Shown: positions 1 to 9,862 of the stretch, one piece after another
Layout of the letters: each line of letters opens with the position of its first letter
How positions within the stretch are numbered: position 1 is the first letter of the stretch
From: Mycobacterium sp. GA-0227b
GTDB lineage: Bacteria > Actinomycetota > Actinomycetes > Mycobacteriales > Mycobacteriaceae
Assembly: GCF_001499855.1 (NCBI RefSeq)
Contig: NZ_LQIK01000023.1
Span: forward strand, 372,001 to 436,000
Direction: 5' to 3'
Length of the DNA stretch: 64,000 nucleotides
The notes under the pieces: model-generated
What the model saw: the letters and a program-made list of their open reading frames with translations, nothing else
Told to the model about the DNA's origin: nothing
Databases searched by the model: none
Translations under genes and position numbers: made by a program

Positions 1-336
1 CTCGTCGGTGGCGCTGTCGGGGTAGGCGAACAGTTCGGTCAGATCGATCTCGACGTCACCGGTGACCGGCGTCAGGCACCGTGCGCACTCGCCCGCCGTC
101 GGCGCGGAGACCGTGCCGCTGACGAGCACGCCCTCCGATACCGACTCGACCCGCAGGTCGAGCGCCAGCGGGGCGCCTTCCTCGATTCCGATCAGGTCGA
201 GCCCGATCCGCGCCGGGGCGGGCACCGTCTCGGAGACGGCCATCATCGCCCCGGGCCGCCGGCCGAGCCGGGAGATGTTGATCACGAGCGGCGATTGTGA
301 CGCGCGATGCGCCGCCGCTTTGGCATGCGTCGCCAT
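1..336 (-). CDS. YceD/DUF177 family protein (3' end beyond window)
   Basis: The 112 codons seen run from an ATG at 336 to the window edge without a stop. The protein opens with a basic stretch and carries the pair of cysteines typical of YceD (GECARCLTP, near residues 95-100), followed by the acidic segment VEIDLTELF. YceD/DUF177 proteins sit next to rpmF in most bacteria and are linked to 23S rRNA or L32 maturation; the exact role is not settled. In mycobacteria this gene follows sepIVA and precedes rpmF-rnc, so those are expected just outside the window. It starts 44 bases after the sepIVA stop and is probably cotranscribed with it. Confidence 0.85.
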   Translation of the reverse strand, partial: MATHAKAAAHRASQSPLVINISRLGRRPGAMMAVSETVPAPARIGLDLIGIEEGAPLALDLRVESVSEGVLVSGTVSAPTAGECARCLTPVTGDVEIDLTELFAYPDSATDE

Positions 337-380
337 GACAATCGAGTTTACGGCGAGGATTTTTGGCGACCCCTCGGCGC

Positions 381-1118
381 TCAGCGCGCCGCGTAGTCGT
401 GCGTGCCGGCGGCGGTGCGAAGCTGGTGTCGCCCGCGGCCGACCGAGCGCAGTGTGCCGTTGAGGAAGTCCTCGAACTCCGCGAGCTTGCTGTCGACGTA
501 GATGTCGCACTCTCCGCGCAGCCGGTCCGCCTCGGCGTGTGCCGAGTCGATGAGCCGGGTCGCCTCGGCCGTCGCGGTCTGCACGATCTCGGTCTGCGAT
601 ACCAGCCGCTGTTGCTCTTTGATGCCCTCTTGCACGGCCTTCTCGTAGGCGAGGTTGCCGCTCTCGATGAGCCGGTCGGCTTCGGTCTTGGCGCGTCCGG
701 CGCTGGCCTCGTACTCGCGTTTGGCGGTGGCGGCGATGCGGTTGGCTTCCTCGCGGGCCTCCCCGACCATCCGCTCGCTGTGCTGGCGGGCCTCGGCCAC
801 CATGCGGTCGGCCTGGGCTTTCGCGTCCGCCAGCAGCCGGTCGGCCTCCGCGCGGGCGTGGTTGAGCACCGAGTCCGCCTCCGCCGTGGCCGTCGAGACC
901 ATCGAGTCGGAATGGTCCTTGGCCTCGCGAAGCATCCCGTCGCGCGCATCGAGGACATCCTGGGCGTCGTCGAGCTCACCGGGAATCGCGTCCTTGATGT
1001 CGTCGATCAACTCGAGGACATCACCGCGGGGCACTACGCAGCCTGCCGTCATCGGCACGCCGCGCGCTTCTTCCACAATCGCGCTCAGTTCATCGAGCGC
1101 CTCGAAAACTCGGTACAC
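381..1118 (-). CDS. sepIVA: SepIVA, DivIVA-like septation protein
   Basis: The 245-residue protein starts at a GTG (MYRVFEALDEL) 5 bases after a GGAGG, and longer upstream reading is not needed. The N-terminal 60 residues resemble the DivIVA-type lipid-binding region. Most of the remainder (about 70-210) is an Ala/Glu/Arg heptad pattern rich in EADRL and EAxR units, a long coiled coil. Length and context match mycobacterial SepIVA (Rv2927c), an essential cytoplasmic divisome factor that also influences polar growth. The gene lies directly upstream of the yceD-like gene on the same strand. Another DivIVA-family coiled-coil protein is possible, but Wag31 has a different neighbourhood. Confidence 0.9.
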   Translation of the reverse strand: MYRVFEALDELSAIVEEARGVPMTAGCVVPRGDVLELIDDIKDAIPGELDDAQDVLDARDGMLREAKDHSDSMVSTATAEADSVLNHARAEADRLLADAKAQADRMVAEARQHSERMVGEAREEANRIAATAKREYEASAGRAKTEADRLIESGNLAYEKAVQEGIKEQQRLVSQTEIVQTATAEATRLIDSAHAEADRLRGECDIYVDSKLAEFEDFLNGTLRSVGRGRHQLRTAAGTHDYAAR

Positions 1119-1346
1119 GGCAACACCCTCCAGGCGTAGTTGACAGTTACCAGTGTGCCTGGTGTTGCCCGTGTGACTCGGCTTCCGCGTCGGTGTGTCG
1201 CTTCGGACCTCGTTCATCCTCGACAAACACCGCGGTTGGCCGGGTCGCACCGCTACCCCAGACCGCAACTGCCTGCTGAATTGCTCGTGCGCATTATGTC
1301 AAGCGCGCGGTTGACGCGACGATCGGGGAAGGCCGGCGCGCGGCGA

Positions 1347-1913
1347 CTACTTCAGCGCTGCACCGATGAGGTCTCGGGCGCGGTCGAGCATCGAGGCGAA
1401 CGGCCCAACCGCGAAGTTGGCCTTGGCCGACTCCACGCCGGCGTGCGGATGGGTCGGCGCGATCGCCTCGGCGGCCCGCACCGCGCCCGCCATCCGTTTG
1501 AGGTCGTCGCCGTCGAGCTTGCGCTGCAGCTTGTTGAACTCCTCGTGCTCCTCGTGCTCGGCGTGCTCGACCACGTCGTCGCGGAACTTCGTCAACTCGT
1601 CGATGAACTCCTTCGATCCGAGGTCCATCTTCTCCAGCCGCGACAGGAACTCCTTGGCCTCGTGTTCCTCTTTGAGCCGTGCGTCGACGATCGAGTCTCC
1701 GTCGGCCACCTCTTTGCGGGCCCGCGGATGCACCACCATCTCCTCGGCGGTCTCGTGCACGGCGAGGAGTTGACGAAGATCGGTGAACGCCTTCTCGCGG
1801 GCTTTCGTGTCCGACGCGCCGAGCACCTCATCGAACATGTCCTTGATCAGATTGTGTTGATCGGTGAGGAACTTCACGACGTCGTCGGTGTTCTGGACGA
1901 ACGTTTCGACCAT
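1347..1913 (-). CDS. Hemerythrin HHE-domain protein
   Basis: This 188-residue cytoplasmic protein begins with MVETFVQNTDD; the ATG at 1913 is preceded by AGGAGG at good spacing. It has the four-helix hemerythrin ligand pattern: DQHNLIKDMFDE near the N terminus, HETAEEMVVHP in the middle, and an EEHEAKEFL / HAEHEEHEEF cluster further on, which together can hold a non-heme di-iron centre. Mycobacterial hemerythrin-like proteins are linked to peroxide, nitric oxide and antibiotic responses. The gene stands alone downstream of coaD, and a SigF-like promoter lies 64 bases upstream, which fits a stress or stationary-phase role. The C-terminal 60 residues have no recognised function. Confidence 0.88.
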   Translation of the reverse strand: MVETFVQNTDDVVKFLTDQHNLIKDMFDEVLGASDTKAREKAFTDLRQLLAVHETAEEMVVHPRARKEVADGDSIVDARLKEEHEAKEFLSRLEKMDLGSKEFIDELTKFRDDVVEHAEHEEHEEFNKLQRKLDGDDLKRMAGAVRAAEAIAPTHPHAGVESAKANFAVGPFASMLDRARDLIGAALK

Positions 1914-1977
1914 GGCAGAAACCTCCTGCGTTTTCGCTATTGGTGTGGGCGCGGATGGGCTGTGCGCCACCTTCCGC

Positions 1978-2003
1978 CTACCCGGCGCAGACGGAAATTA
2001 ACC
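1978..2003 (-). promoter_or_regulatory. Candidate SigF-type promoter of the hemerythrin gene
   Basis: On the minus strand GGTTA is followed by a 15-base spacer and GGGTAG. The mycobacterial SigF consensus is GGTTT-N15-17-GGGTAT, so each element has one mismatch. The -35 element overlaps the coaD stop codon and the -10 ends 64 bases before the hemerythrin ATG. This is a pattern match only. Confidence 0.5.
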
Positions 2004-2477
2004 CTGGCGAAGCTTGGCTTGCAGTCGCTTGTTGACCGGCGCGGGCAGCAGGTCGGAGACGTCGCCGCCCAGCGTGGCGACCTCCTTGGCCAACGACGAG
2101 GACACGAACGAATACCGCGGTGTGGTGGCGACGAAGAATGTGTCGACGCCGGCGATGTGCTTGTTCATCTGCGCCATCTGCAGTTCGTATTCGAAGTCGG
2201 TGCCGGTGCGCAGGCCCTTGACGATCGCGGTCATGCCGCGCTGTCGGGCGAAGTCGACGACGAGCCCCTGGCCGGACTCGACGCGCAGGTTCGACAGATG
2301 CTCGGTGGACTCCTCGATCATCGCGATGCGCTCGTCGAGCGTGAACATGCCCTTCTTATTCGGGTTGACCAGCACGGCGATCAGCAATTCGTCGAACTGC
2401 GCGGCCGCGCGCTCGAAGATGTCGATGTGACCCAGGGTCACCGGGTCGAAGGAGCCCGGGCATACCGCGCCGCTCAT
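1998..2477 (-). CDS. coaD: Phosphopantetheine adenylyltransferase
   Basis: CoaD transfers AMP from ATP to 4'-phosphopantetheine, the fourth step of coenzyme A synthesis. The 159-residue length is normal. The nucleotidyltransferase signature is clear: [14 protein letters not shown] near the start with the TxGH motif, and the C-terminal [13 protein letters not shown] segment holding the ATP-contacting serines. The substrate-binding Lys/Arg residues lie in VNPNKKGMF and [13 protein letters not shown]. It starts 24 bases after the rsmD stop on the same strand, the usual rsmD-coaD pairing. Confidence 0.97.
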   Translation of the reverse strand: MSGAVCPGSFDPVTLGHIDIFERAAAQFDELLIAVLVNPNKKGMFTLDERIAMIEESTEHLSNLRVESGQGLVVDFARQRGMTAIVKGLRTGTDFEYELQMAQMNKHIAGVDTFFVATTPRYSFVSSSLAKEVATLGGDVSDLLPAPVNKRLQAKLRQG

Positions 2478-2501
2478 GAGCGATGACGGTATCAGGGCTG
2501 C

Positions 2502-3071
2502 TCAATCGCTGACTTGGGCCAGCTCCAGGCGGGTGTCGCCGTAGCTGCGCGACGGCCACACGTGCCACCCCGGCGGCCAGTTCAGCGGTGGTCCGCTTGC
2601 CCCACGCTCGACGACGACGACGGTGCCGTCGGTGGTCCACCCGCCGTCGACCAACGCCGCGAGCACCTCGGCGACCTCGGCCGCGTCGACGTCGTAGGGG
2701 GGATCGGCGAAGACCACGTCCACGGGCGACGACGCACCGGCCGAGAGCACCGCGGCCACGGTGCCGCGTCGCACGGTCGCCCGCGACGCCCCCAAGGTGG
2801 CGATGTTGTCGGCGATGACGCGGGCGGCCCGGGCGTCGGATTCCACGAAGACCGCCGACACCGCTCCCCTCGACAACGCCTCGAGGCCGAGGGCTCCGGA
2901 GCCGGCGTACAGATCGAGTACCGCCGCCCCTGCGAGATCGATACGCGCGGCGAGCACGTTGAACAACGATTCGCGGACCCGGTCGGTGGTGGGCCGGGTG
3001 CCCCGGCCAGATCGATGCTGCGGCACCGTGATTCGTCGACCGCCGAAGGCCCCGGCGACGATGCGGGTCAG
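2502..3071 (-). CDS. rsmD: 16S rRNA (guanine(966)-N2)-methyltransferase RsmD
   Basis: RsmD uses SAM to methylate G966 of 16S rRNA in the assembled 30S subunit. The sequence shows the family motifs [14 protein letters not shown], the SAM loop [20 protein letters not shown] and the catalytic ADPPYDVD. Homology begins at [13 protein letters not shown], where no ATG, GTG or TTG exists; the first codon is a CTG at 3071, which overlaps the pyc stop as CTGA, like an ATGA junction. A GTG at 3026 is the next possible start but would cut off conserved residues. The start is therefore uncertain (190 residues assumed here) while the gene itself is secure. coaD follows closely. Confidence 0.92.
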   Translation of the reverse strand: MTRIVAGAFGGRRITVPQHRSGRGTRPTTDRVRESLFNVLAARIDLAGAAVLDLYAGSGALGLEALSRGAVSAVFVESDARAARVIADNIATLGASRATVRRGTVAAVLSAGASSPVDVVFADPPYDVDAAEVAEVLAALVDGGWTTDGTVVVVERGASGPPLNWPPGWHVWPSRSYGDTRLELAQVSD

Positions 3072-6000
3072 CTGACCACCACCAGTAGATCGCCGCCTTC
3101 GACTTGTGCCGTCTCCGACACCGCCACCCTGCTGACCTTGCCGGCCTTGGGCGCGGTGATCGCGGCCTCCATCTTCATCGCCTCGATGGTGGCGACCGTC
3201 TGCCCCGCCTCCACGTCGTCGTCCACCGCGACGTTGACGGTCACCACGCCCGCGAACGGCGCGGCGACATGGTCGGGATTGGCGCGGTCGGCCTTTTCGG
3301 CGGTCGGGATGTCGCTGGCGACACTGCGATCGCGCACCACCACCGGCCGCAGCTGCCCGTTGAGGATGCACATCACGGTGCGCATGCCGCGTTCGTCAGG
3401 GTCGGAGATCGCTTCGAGCCCTATCAGCAGTTCGACCCCACGTTCCAGCTGGACGCGGTGCTCGTCGCCGTGGCGCAGCCCGTAGAAGAACTGGTTGGCC
3501 GACAGGCTCGAGGTGTCGCCGTACTGTTCGCGGTGGGCGTCGAGTTCCTTTGTCGGGCCGGGGAACAACAACCGGTTCAGCGCGGCCTGGCGTTTCGGGC
3601 CGGCTTGGGCGAGCACCGCTTCGTCTTCCTCGCTGAGTTCCTGTTGTGGTTTCGCAGGCGCCCGCCCGGCCAGCGCCTTGGTCCGCAGCGGTTCGGGCCA
3701 CCCGCCGGCGGGCTCGCCGAGTTCGCCGCGCAGAAATCCGATCACGGACTCGGGAATGTCGAATCGCGAAGGGTCCGAAGCGAACTCATCGGCGCTGATG
3801 CCCGCACCGACGAGGGCCAGCGCGAGGTCGCCCACCACTTTGGACGAGGGGGTCACCTTCACCAGTCGGCCCAGCACCCGGTCGGCGGCCGCGTAGTTGG
3901 CCTCGATCTCCTCGAAACGGTCACCGAATCCGAGCGCGATAGCCTGCTGGCGAAGGTTCGACAGCTGTCCGCCGGGGATCTCGTGGTGATAAACCCGCCC
4001 TGTCGGGGCCGGAGGGCCGGCGGCCACAACATCGAAGGGGGCGTAGACCTTTCGCAACGCCTCCCAGTACGGCTCCAAGTCGCACACCGCCTGCAGCGAC
4101 AACCCGGTGTCGTACTCGGTGTGCGCGGCGGCGGCGACGATCGAGCTGAGCGCGGGCTGGCTGGTGGTGCCCGCCAGCGGCGCCGCCGCCCCGTCGACCG
4201 CGCTGGCGCCCGCCTGCCAGGCGGCCAGATATGTCGCCAGCTGACCGCCCGGGGTGTCATGGGTGTGTACGTGCACCGGCAGGTCGAATCGACTGCGCAG
4301 CGCCGTGATCAGCGTGTGGGCGGCCTGCGGCCGCAGCAGCCCGGCCATGTCCTTGATCGCCAGCACGTGGGCGCCGGCCTCGACGATCTGCTCGGCCAGC
4401 TTGAGGTAGTAGTCCAACGTGTAGAGATTCTCGCCGGGGTCGGACAGATCGCCGGTGTAGCTCATCGCGACTTCGGCCACCGCCGTGCCGGTTTCGCGGA
4501 CCGCGTCGATGGCCGGCCGCATGGACTCGACGTTGTTGAGCGCGTCGAAGATCCGGTAGATGTCGATGCCGGTCGCGGTCGCCTCGGCGACGAACGCGTC
4601 GGTGACGGTCTCCGGATACGGGGTGTAGCCGACGGTGTTGCGGCCCCGCAACAGCATCTGCAAGCAGATGTTGGGCACCGCCTCGCGCAGCGCGGCCAGC
4701 CGTTCCCACGGGTCTTCCTTCAGAAATCGAAGCGCCACATCGTAAGTCGCGCCGCCCCAGCATTCGAGCGACAGCAGCTGCGGTGTCATCCGCGCGATGT
4801 AGGGCGCGACCATCAGCAGGCCGGTGGTGCGCAGACGGGTGGCCAGCAGCGACTGGTGCGCGTCGCGGAACGTCGTGTCGGTGACAGCCAACGGCTTGGA
4901 GTCGCGCAGCCAGCGGGCGAACCCGTCGGGCCCGAGTTCGGTCAGCAGTTGCTTGCTGCCGGCCGGCGCCGCGGCCGCGAGGTCGATCTCGGGAAGCTTG
5001 TCCTGCGGATACACCGACGCGGTGCGGGGGCCATGGGGCTGGTTCACCGTGACATCGGCCAGGTAGTTGAGGATCTTGGTGCCGCGGTCGGCCGGGGTCC
5101 GTGCGGTCAGCAGATACGGGCGTTCGTCGATGAACGACGTGCTGATGCGGCCGGCGCGGAAGTCGGCGTCGTTCACCACCGCCTGCAGGAACGGGATGTT
5201 CGTCGACACGCCGCGGATGCGGAACTCGGCCAGCGCGCGGCGCGAGCGTGCCACCGCCGCACCGAAGTCGCGGCCCCGGCACGTCAGTTTGACCAGCATC
5301 GAGTCGAAGTGGGCGCTGATCTCCGCGCCGAGGTGGGTGCCGCCGTCGAGCCGGATGCCCGCGCCGCCCGGCGTGCGATAGCCGGTGATGCGGCCGGTGT
5401 CGGGCCGAAAGCCGTTGGCCGGATCCTCGGTGGTGATGCGGCACTGCAGGGCGAAACCCCGCGGCGCCGTCATCATGTCCTGGCCCAGGCCCAGATCCTC
5501 GAGCGTCTCGCCGTCGGCGATGCGCAGCTGCGACGACACCAGGTCGACGTCGGTGATCTCCTCGGTGACGGTGTGCTCGACCTGGATGCGGGGATTGCAC
5601 TCGATGAACACGTAGTGACCGCGCTCGTCGAGAAGGAATTCGACGGTGCCCGCGAAGGTGTAGTCGATCTGACGGGCGAAGGTGACCGCGTCGGCGCAAA
5701 TCCGTTGCCGCAGTTCTCCGGACAGGTTCGGCGCCGGCGCCATCTCGATGACCTTCTGGTGCCGGCGCTGCACGCTGCAGTCGCGTTCGAAGAGGTGCAT
5801 CACGTTGCCGTGGGTGTCGGCCAGGATCTGCACCTCGATGTGGCGGGGGTTGAGCACCGCCTGCTCGAGATACAGCGTCGGGTCGCCGAACGCCGACTCG
5901 GCCTCACGCGACGCGGCATCGATCGCATCCGGCAACGCGTCGAGGTCGGCGACGCGTCGCATCCCGCGGCCGCCACCGCCGGAAACGGCCTTGACGAACA

Positions 6001-6463
6001 ACGGGAACTCCAGGCTCGACGCGACGGCCATCAGCTCATCGGCCGATGCCGACGGTGCCGACGAGTTCAGCACCGGTAGGCCCGCGGCGCGGGCCGCGTC
6101 GATCGCGCGGGATTTGTTGCCGGTCAACTCGAGCACTTTCGCGCTGGGCCCGATGAACGTGATCCCGCTGTCGACACACGCGGCGGCGAGCTCAGGGTTC
6201 TCCGACAGGAAGCCGTAGCCGGGATACACGGCGTCGGCGCCGGCATGCTTGGCCACCCGGATGATCTCGTCGACCGACAGGTAGGCCCGGACCGGGTGTC
6301 CGGTTTCGCCGATCTGATAGGACTCGTCGGCCTTCAGCCGGTGCAGGGAGTTGCGGTCTTCGTGTGCATACACCGCAACCGTGTCGATCCCCATCTCATA
6401 GGCGGCACGGAATGCCCGGATCGCGATCTCGCCGCGATTGGCGACCAGGACTTTAGAAATCAC
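3068..6463 (-). CDS. pyc: Pyruvate carboxylase
   Basis: This 1131-residue enzyme converts pyruvate, bicarbonate and ATP to oxaloacetate, an anaplerotic step also involved in glycolytic and lactate metabolism in mycobacteria. Domain order is complete. The biotin carboxylase/ATP-grasp part spans about 1-450 ([16 protein letters not shown], then the glycine-rich SGGGGRGMR). The carboxyltransferase TIM barrel (about 520-800) has the metal-binding [10 protein letters not shown]. The conserved PYC domain follows, and the biotinyl-lysine lies in EAMKMEAA near the C terminus. The stop overlaps the start region of rsmD, so pyc-rsmD-coaD appear cotranscribed. Confidence 0.98.
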   Translation of the reverse strand: MISKVLVANRGEIAIRAFRAAYEMGIDTVAVYAHEDRNSLHRLKADESYQIGETGHPVRAYLSVDEIIRVAKHAGADAVYPGYGFLSENPELAAACVDSGITFIGPSAKVLELTGNKSRAIDAARAAGLPVLNSSAPSASADELMAVASSLEFPLFVKAVSGGGGRGMRRVADLDALPDAIDAASREAESAFGDPTLYLEQAVLNPRHIEVQILADTHGNVMHLFERDCSVQRRHQKVIEMAPAPNLSGELRQRICADAVTFARQIDYTFAGTVEFLLDERGHYVFIECNPRIQVEHTVTEEITDVDLVSSQLRIADGETLEDLGLGQDMMTAPRGFALQCRITTEDPANGFRPDTGRITGYRTPGGAGIRLDGGTHLGAEISAHFDSMLVKLTCRGRDFGAAVARSRRALAEFRIRGVSTNIPFLQAVVNDADFRAGRISTSFIDERPYLLTARTPADRGTKILNYLADVTVNQPHGPRTASVYPQDKLPEIDLAAAAPAGSKQLLTELGPDGFARWLRDSKPLAVTDTTFRDAHQSLLATRLRTTGLLMVAPYIARMTPQLLSLECWGGATYDVALRFLKEDPWERLAALREAVPNICLQMLLRGRNTVGYTPYPETVTDAFVAEATATGIDIYRIFDALNNVESMRPAIDAVRETGTAVAEVAMSYTGDLSDPGENLYTLDYYLKLAEQIVEAGAHVLAIKDMAGLLRPQAAHTLITALRSRFDLPVHVHTHDTPGGQLATYLAAWQAGASAVDGAAAPLAGTTSQPALSSIVAAAAHTEYDTGLSLQAVCDLEPYWEALRKVYAPFDVVAAGPPAPTGRVYHHEIPGGQLSNLRQQAIALGFGDRFEEIEANYAAADRVLGRLVKVTPSSKVVGDLALALVGAGISADEFASDPSRFDIPESVIGFLRGELGEPAGGWPEPLRTKALAGRAPAKPQQELSEEDEAVLAQAGPKRQAALNRLLFPGPTKELDAHREQYGDTSSLSANQFFYGLRHGDEHRVQLERGVELLIGLEAISDPDERGMRTVMCILNGQLRPVVVRDRSVASDIPTAEKADRANPDHVAAPFAGVVTVNVAVDDDVEAGQTVATIEAMKMEAAITAPKAGKVSRVAVSETAQVEGGDLLVVVS

Positions 6464-6498
6464 GGGCGCTCACGCACGTACTGTATCGCCCGGGGACC

Positions 6499-7131
6499 CT
6501 AGACCAACGTGGACCAGTAGCTCCAGAAGCGCACGAGGATCAACAGCAGCAGGCCGGTGAACCACAACGCCACCAGCGACCACCGCCAGGTGTGCAGCCC
6601 GCGCACGACCGCGTTGCCCCGCTGCGGCTGCAGAGCGATGGCGGCGACGACGACCAGCAGCGGGATCGTCACCGCCCACACCACCATGCAGTACGGGCAC
6701 AACGCGCCGATGCGGTACAGACTCTGGAAGATCAGCCAGTGCACGAACGCGGTGCCCAGCAGCGTGCCGGTGGCCAGGCCGGCCCAATACCAGCGCGGCA
6801 GCTCGACGCGCGCCAGCGCCAGCACGCCGGTCACCACGACGATCGTGAACGAGACGATGCCGATCAGCGAGTTGGGGAAGCCGAACACCGAGGCCTGCGG
6901 CGTGATCATCACCGAACCGCAGGACAGCACCGGGTTGAAACTGCAGGAGGGAACGTACTCCGGGTCGATCAGCAGCTCGATCTTCTCGACGGTCAACAGG
7001 ACCGCCGCGACGAGCCCCAGCACACCCGCGATCAGGATCCAGACCGCGCTCGGGCGCCCCACCGGCAGGCCCGTCGGCTCCTCAGCCGCGGGCTCGGTCG
7101 GCGAGACGGCGCCGGGCGCGGCGACCGTCAC
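6499..7131 (-). CDS. Vitamin K epoxide reductase (VKOR) family membrane protein
   Basis: This 210-residue membrane protein has about five hydrophobic segments. The redox cysteines are visible as the loop pair in CSFNPVLSCGS and the CPYC active site in the fourth segment (ALCPYCMVVW). In actinobacteria VKOR replaces DsbB: it reoxidises the periplasmic DsbA and passes electrons to menaquinone. The GTG start overlaps the stop of the DsbA-like gene as GTGA, so the two redox partners are translationally coupled. This matches the Rv2969c-Rv2968c arrangement of M. tuberculosis. Confidence 0.94.
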   Translation of the reverse strand: MTVAAPGAVSPTEPAAEEPTGLPVGRPSAVWILIAGVLGLVAAVLLTVEKIELLIDPEYVPSCSFNPVLSCGSVMITPQASVFGFPNSLIGIVSFTIVVVTGVLALARVELPRWYWAGLATGTLLGTAFVHWLIFQSLYRIGALCPYCMVVWAVTIPLLVVVAAIALQPQRGNAVVRGLHTWRWSLVALWFTGLLLLILVRFWSYWSTLV

Positions 7132-7904
7132 GGCGCCGACTGCGGTGTCGGATCGGGGTTTGGCGGCGGGGCCCCGGCGTCCAGCGCGGGCACCTCGCCG
7201 ACGATCTTCTCGATCTCGGCGATCAACGCGTCAGGGGTGGACGGCGAGTAGTCCTCGCCGTTGATGCGGATCGTCGGCGTCGAGTTGACGCCGGCGGCTT
7301 TGGCAAGGCCCTTGACCATCTTCTCGTAGCGGCCGCTGTTGATGCACTCGGGAACCTCGCCGGTCACACCCGCTTGCCGGGCGATTTCGATGAGCCGGGC
7401 GTTGTCGGGGAACGGGCCGACGCCCTCGGGCGGCTGCTGGGCGAACAGCGCGGAATGGAAACGCCGGAAGGCTTCCTTGTCCGCGTCGGCCACGCAGTAC
7501 GCCGCGTTGGCCGCGCGTGTCGAGTAGCCCTGCCCCGCCCGGTCGAGGATGGAGACCATGTAGTAGTCGGCGGCAACGGCGCCGCTGTCGATGAGCTTGT
7601 TGATCGTGGGCCCAAACTGCTTTTCGAAGTTGCCGCACGCGGGACACAGGAAGTCCTCGTAGAGCGAGATCACGGCCTTGGGCTCGGACGTGCCCTCCTT
7701 GGTGATCACGTTGCTCGACGCGATGTGGACCGCCCTGACTTCACCCTCACCGGGTTTGTCGCCCTTGGTCATCACGATGTACACCACCAGCGCGACGGCG
7801 AAGACCACGACGACGGCGGTCAGGCCGATCTGCACCGCCAGATTGCGCTTGCGATCGGCTGCCTTCAGGTCGTAGCGCGGAGTCTTCTTCGGTTTCGAGG
7901 CCAC
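7128..7904 (-). CDS. DsbA-like membrane-anchored thiol oxidase
   Basis: The GTG start (MASKPKKTPRYD) gives 258 residues. A basic N terminus is followed by one membrane helix (about 24-45), then an extracytoplasmic thioredoxin fold with the active site CPAC in YEDFLCPACGNFEKQF, a helical insert, and the cis-proline strand NSTPTIRINGEDY. Such proteins form disulfides in exported proteins. The pairing with VKOR immediately downstream supports an oxidase rather than an isomerase. The short C-terminal tail is rich in Pro and Ala (PPPNPDPTPQ). Confidence 0.93.
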   Translation of the reverse strand: MASKPKKTPRYDLKAADRKRNLAVQIGLTAVVVVFAVALVVYIVMTKGDKPGEGEVRAVHIASSNVITKEGTSEPKAVISLYEDFLCPACGNFEKQFGPTINKLIDSGAVAADYYMVSILDRAGQGYSTRAANAAYCVADADKEAFRRFHSALFAQQPPEGVGPFPDNARLIEIARQAGVTGEVPECINSGRYEKMVKGLAKAAGVNSTPTIRINGEDYSPSTPDALIAEIEKIVGEVPALDAGAPPPNPDPTPQSAP

Positions 7905-7939
7905 GGGGGTAAGAGTACCGGCGCTGCTGCGACGGCCTG

Positions 7940-9028
7940 TCAGTCGCGGGCCAGATGAGCCCGCAGCGCTGAGATCACCTCGGCGACGGCGGTGGTGCTG
8001 TCGCCGCCGAACGGGAAGAAGTTGGCGAATCCGTGGACCAACGAACCGAACTCGCGGTGGTCGACCGGTACGCCCGCGGCCCGCATCGCTTCGGCGTACT
8101 GCCTGCCCTCGTCGCGCAGCGGGTCGAACCCGGCGGTGATGACCAGTGCGGGCGGCAGCCCGGACAAGTCGTCGGCCAGCAGCGGCGACACCCGCGGGTC
8201 GTCGGCGGCGATTCCCCCGTTGAGATATCTGTCGCGAAACCACCCGAGGTCGTCCCTGGTCAGGAAGTAACCGTTCGCGAAAAGGGTCTGCGACCGCGTC
8301 TCAGCGCTGTAATCAGTGACCGGGTACAGGAGCAGCTGCACGGCCGGCAGCGGGCCGTCGGCGCGGGCGCGGTGCGCGACGAGCGCCGCCTGGTTACCGC
8401 CCGCGCTGTCGCCGCCGACGGCGATGCGGTCCGGATCGACGCCCAGCTCGGTGGCGTGATCGTGCGCCCACCGGAACGCGGCGTACGCGTCGTCGGTGCC
8501 CGCGGGCGCCGGATGCTCTGGCGCCAGGCGATAGTCGACCGAGAGCACGTGCATGCCGCCGCGACGGCAGATCTCGCGGCACAGGTCGTCGTGGGTGTCG
8601 ATGCTTCCGATGACCTGGCCGCCGCCATGGAAGAAGACCAGCAGGGGACCGTGGCCCTCGACTGGCAGGTAGTGACGCGCCCGGATGGGTCCGGCCGGCC
8701 CTGGGATCGAGATGTTACGCACCGCGGCGACGGGGATGCTCTGCTTGAAGCCGGCGGCCAGTACCTCCAACTGATCCCGGGCCGCGCCGACGTCGTCGGC
8801 GTTCACCAGTCCGTCGATGCCGGCGAGTTTCTGACCGGCGAGCATCAGCGCAAGTGTGGTGTCGAGCGTGTTGCCGTCGATGGTGACCGTGCGGCCGCCG
8901 AGCAGCACGCGTTTGACCGCGTGCGGAATGTGCGGAAGTGCGCGCAGGGTGACACCGGCCGCGGCATTGACGACGGCCTCCCGGCGGCTCGGGCTCCGGG
9001 AACCTTCGGCTGGCAGACTTTCAGTCAT
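7940..9028 (-). CDS. lipN: Alpha/beta hydrolase of the hormone-sensitive lipase family (LipN-like)
   Basis: This 362-residue esterase/lipase has the HSL-family oxyanion motif FFHGGGQV (about residues 150-157), the nucleophile motif GGDSAGGN, the acid in DPLRDEG and the histidine in LVHGFANF. No signal peptide is evident, so it is probably cytoplasmic. The position, divergent from an aldo-keto reductase, is that of lipN (Rv2970c). The ATG at 9028 (MTESLPAEG) is chosen; an in-frame ATG six codons upstream (9046) lies inside the divergent gene. The two divergent start codons overlap, see findings. The physiological ester substrate is not predictable. Confidence 0.88.
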   Translation of the reverse strand: MTESLPAEGSRSPSRREAVVNAAAGVTLRALPHIPHAVKRVLLGGRTVTIDGNTLDTTLALMLAGQKLAGIDGLVNADDVGAARDQLEVLAAGFKQSIPVAAVRNISIPGPAGPIRARHYLPVEGHGPLLVFFHGGGQVIGSIDTHDDLCREICRRGGMHVLSVDYRLAPEHPAPAGTDDAYAAFRWAHDHATELGVDPDRIAVGGDSAGGNQAALVAHRARADGPLPAVQLLLYPVTDYSAETRSQTLFANGYFLTRDDLGWFRDRYLNGGIAADDPRVSPLLADDLSGLPPALVITAGFDPLRDEGRQYAEAMRAAGVPVDHREFGSLVHGFANFFPFGGDSTTAVAEVISALRAHLARD

Positions 9029-9857
9029 GGCTTCTCCATCGATCACGTTGAATGACGGTAATTCGATACCTCAGGTCGGACTCGGCGTTTGGCAGACCCC
9101 GGCGGAGGACACCGAACGCGCCGCCGCGACCGCCCTCAACGCCGGCTACCGGCACATCGACACCGCTGCCGCGTACGGCAACGAACGCGAGGTCGGCCGG
9201 GCCGTCGAGAAATCGGGGCTGCCTCGCGAGGACGTCTTCATCACCACGAAACTGTGGAACGCCGACCAGGGCTACGACAGCACGCTGACCGCGTTCGACA
9301 AGAGCATGGAGCGATTGCAGCTCGACTACCTCGACCTCTACCTCATCCACTGGCCGATGCCGGCCAACGGCGCGTTCGTCGAAACCTTCAAGGCCTTCGC
9401 ACATCTGCGTGAGCAGGGCCGCATCCGGTCGATCGGGGTGAGCAACTTCGAGCCCGAACACCTGCGGGCGCTGGTCGACGCCACCGGGATCGTCCCCGCC
9501 GTCAACCAGATTGAACTTCACCCGCTGCTTCAACAGGAGGAACTTCGGGAGGTGCACGCACAGCTGGGCATCGCCACCGAAGCGTGGAGTCCGCTCGGAC
9601 AGGGTTCACTGCTGTCGCACGACGCCGTCGGCTCGGTCGCCGAGGCGCATGGTAAGACGCCGGCACAGGTGTTGATTAGGTGGCATATGCAGCTCGGCAA
9701 TATAGTCATCCCGAAGTCGGTGACCCCCGAGAGAATCGTGAGCAACTTCGACGTGTTCGATTTCGAGCTGAGCGAGCAGGACATGGCGTCCATCTCCGCG
9801 CTCGGCGACGGCACTCGGTTGGGTCCCGATCCGCGAACATTCGAGTTCACAGGATAG
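9027..9857 (+). CDS. Aldo-keto reductase (first of tandem pair)
   Basis: This 276-residue NADPH-dependent carbonyl reductase belongs to the AKR5-like bacterial group. The catalytic tetrad is visible: Asp and Tyr in DTAAAYGNE, Lys in FITTKLWN and His in YLIHWP. The C-terminal cofactor-binding segment is [21 protein letters not shown]. The start ATG GCT TCT at 9027 overlaps the divergent lipN start. A close paralogue follows after only 5 bases, so the two are cotranscribed. Enzymes of this group reduce aldehydes, ketones and methylglyoxal; the true substrate is unknown. Confidence 0.93.
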   Translation: MASPSITLNDGNSIPQVGLGVWQTPAEDTERAAATALNAGYRHIDTAAAYGNEREVGRAVEKSGLPREDVFITTKLWNADQGYDSTLTAFDKSMERLQLDYLDLYLIHWPMPANGAFVETFKAFAHLREQGRIRSIGVSNFEPEHLRALVDATGIVPAVNQIELHPLLQQEELREVHAQLGIATEAWSPLGQGSLLSHDAVGSVAEAHGKTPAQVLIRWHMQLGNIVIPKSVTPERIVSNFDVFDFELSEQDMASISALGDGTRLGPDPRTFEFTG

Positions 9858-9862
9858 GTGAG

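Noticed and set aside
3104..6079. A 991-codon open frame on the + strand opposite pyc
   Set aside because: It is the complement of a perfect pyruvate carboxylase gene; the translation is rich in Arg, Gly and His with no domain, the usual high-GC shadow.
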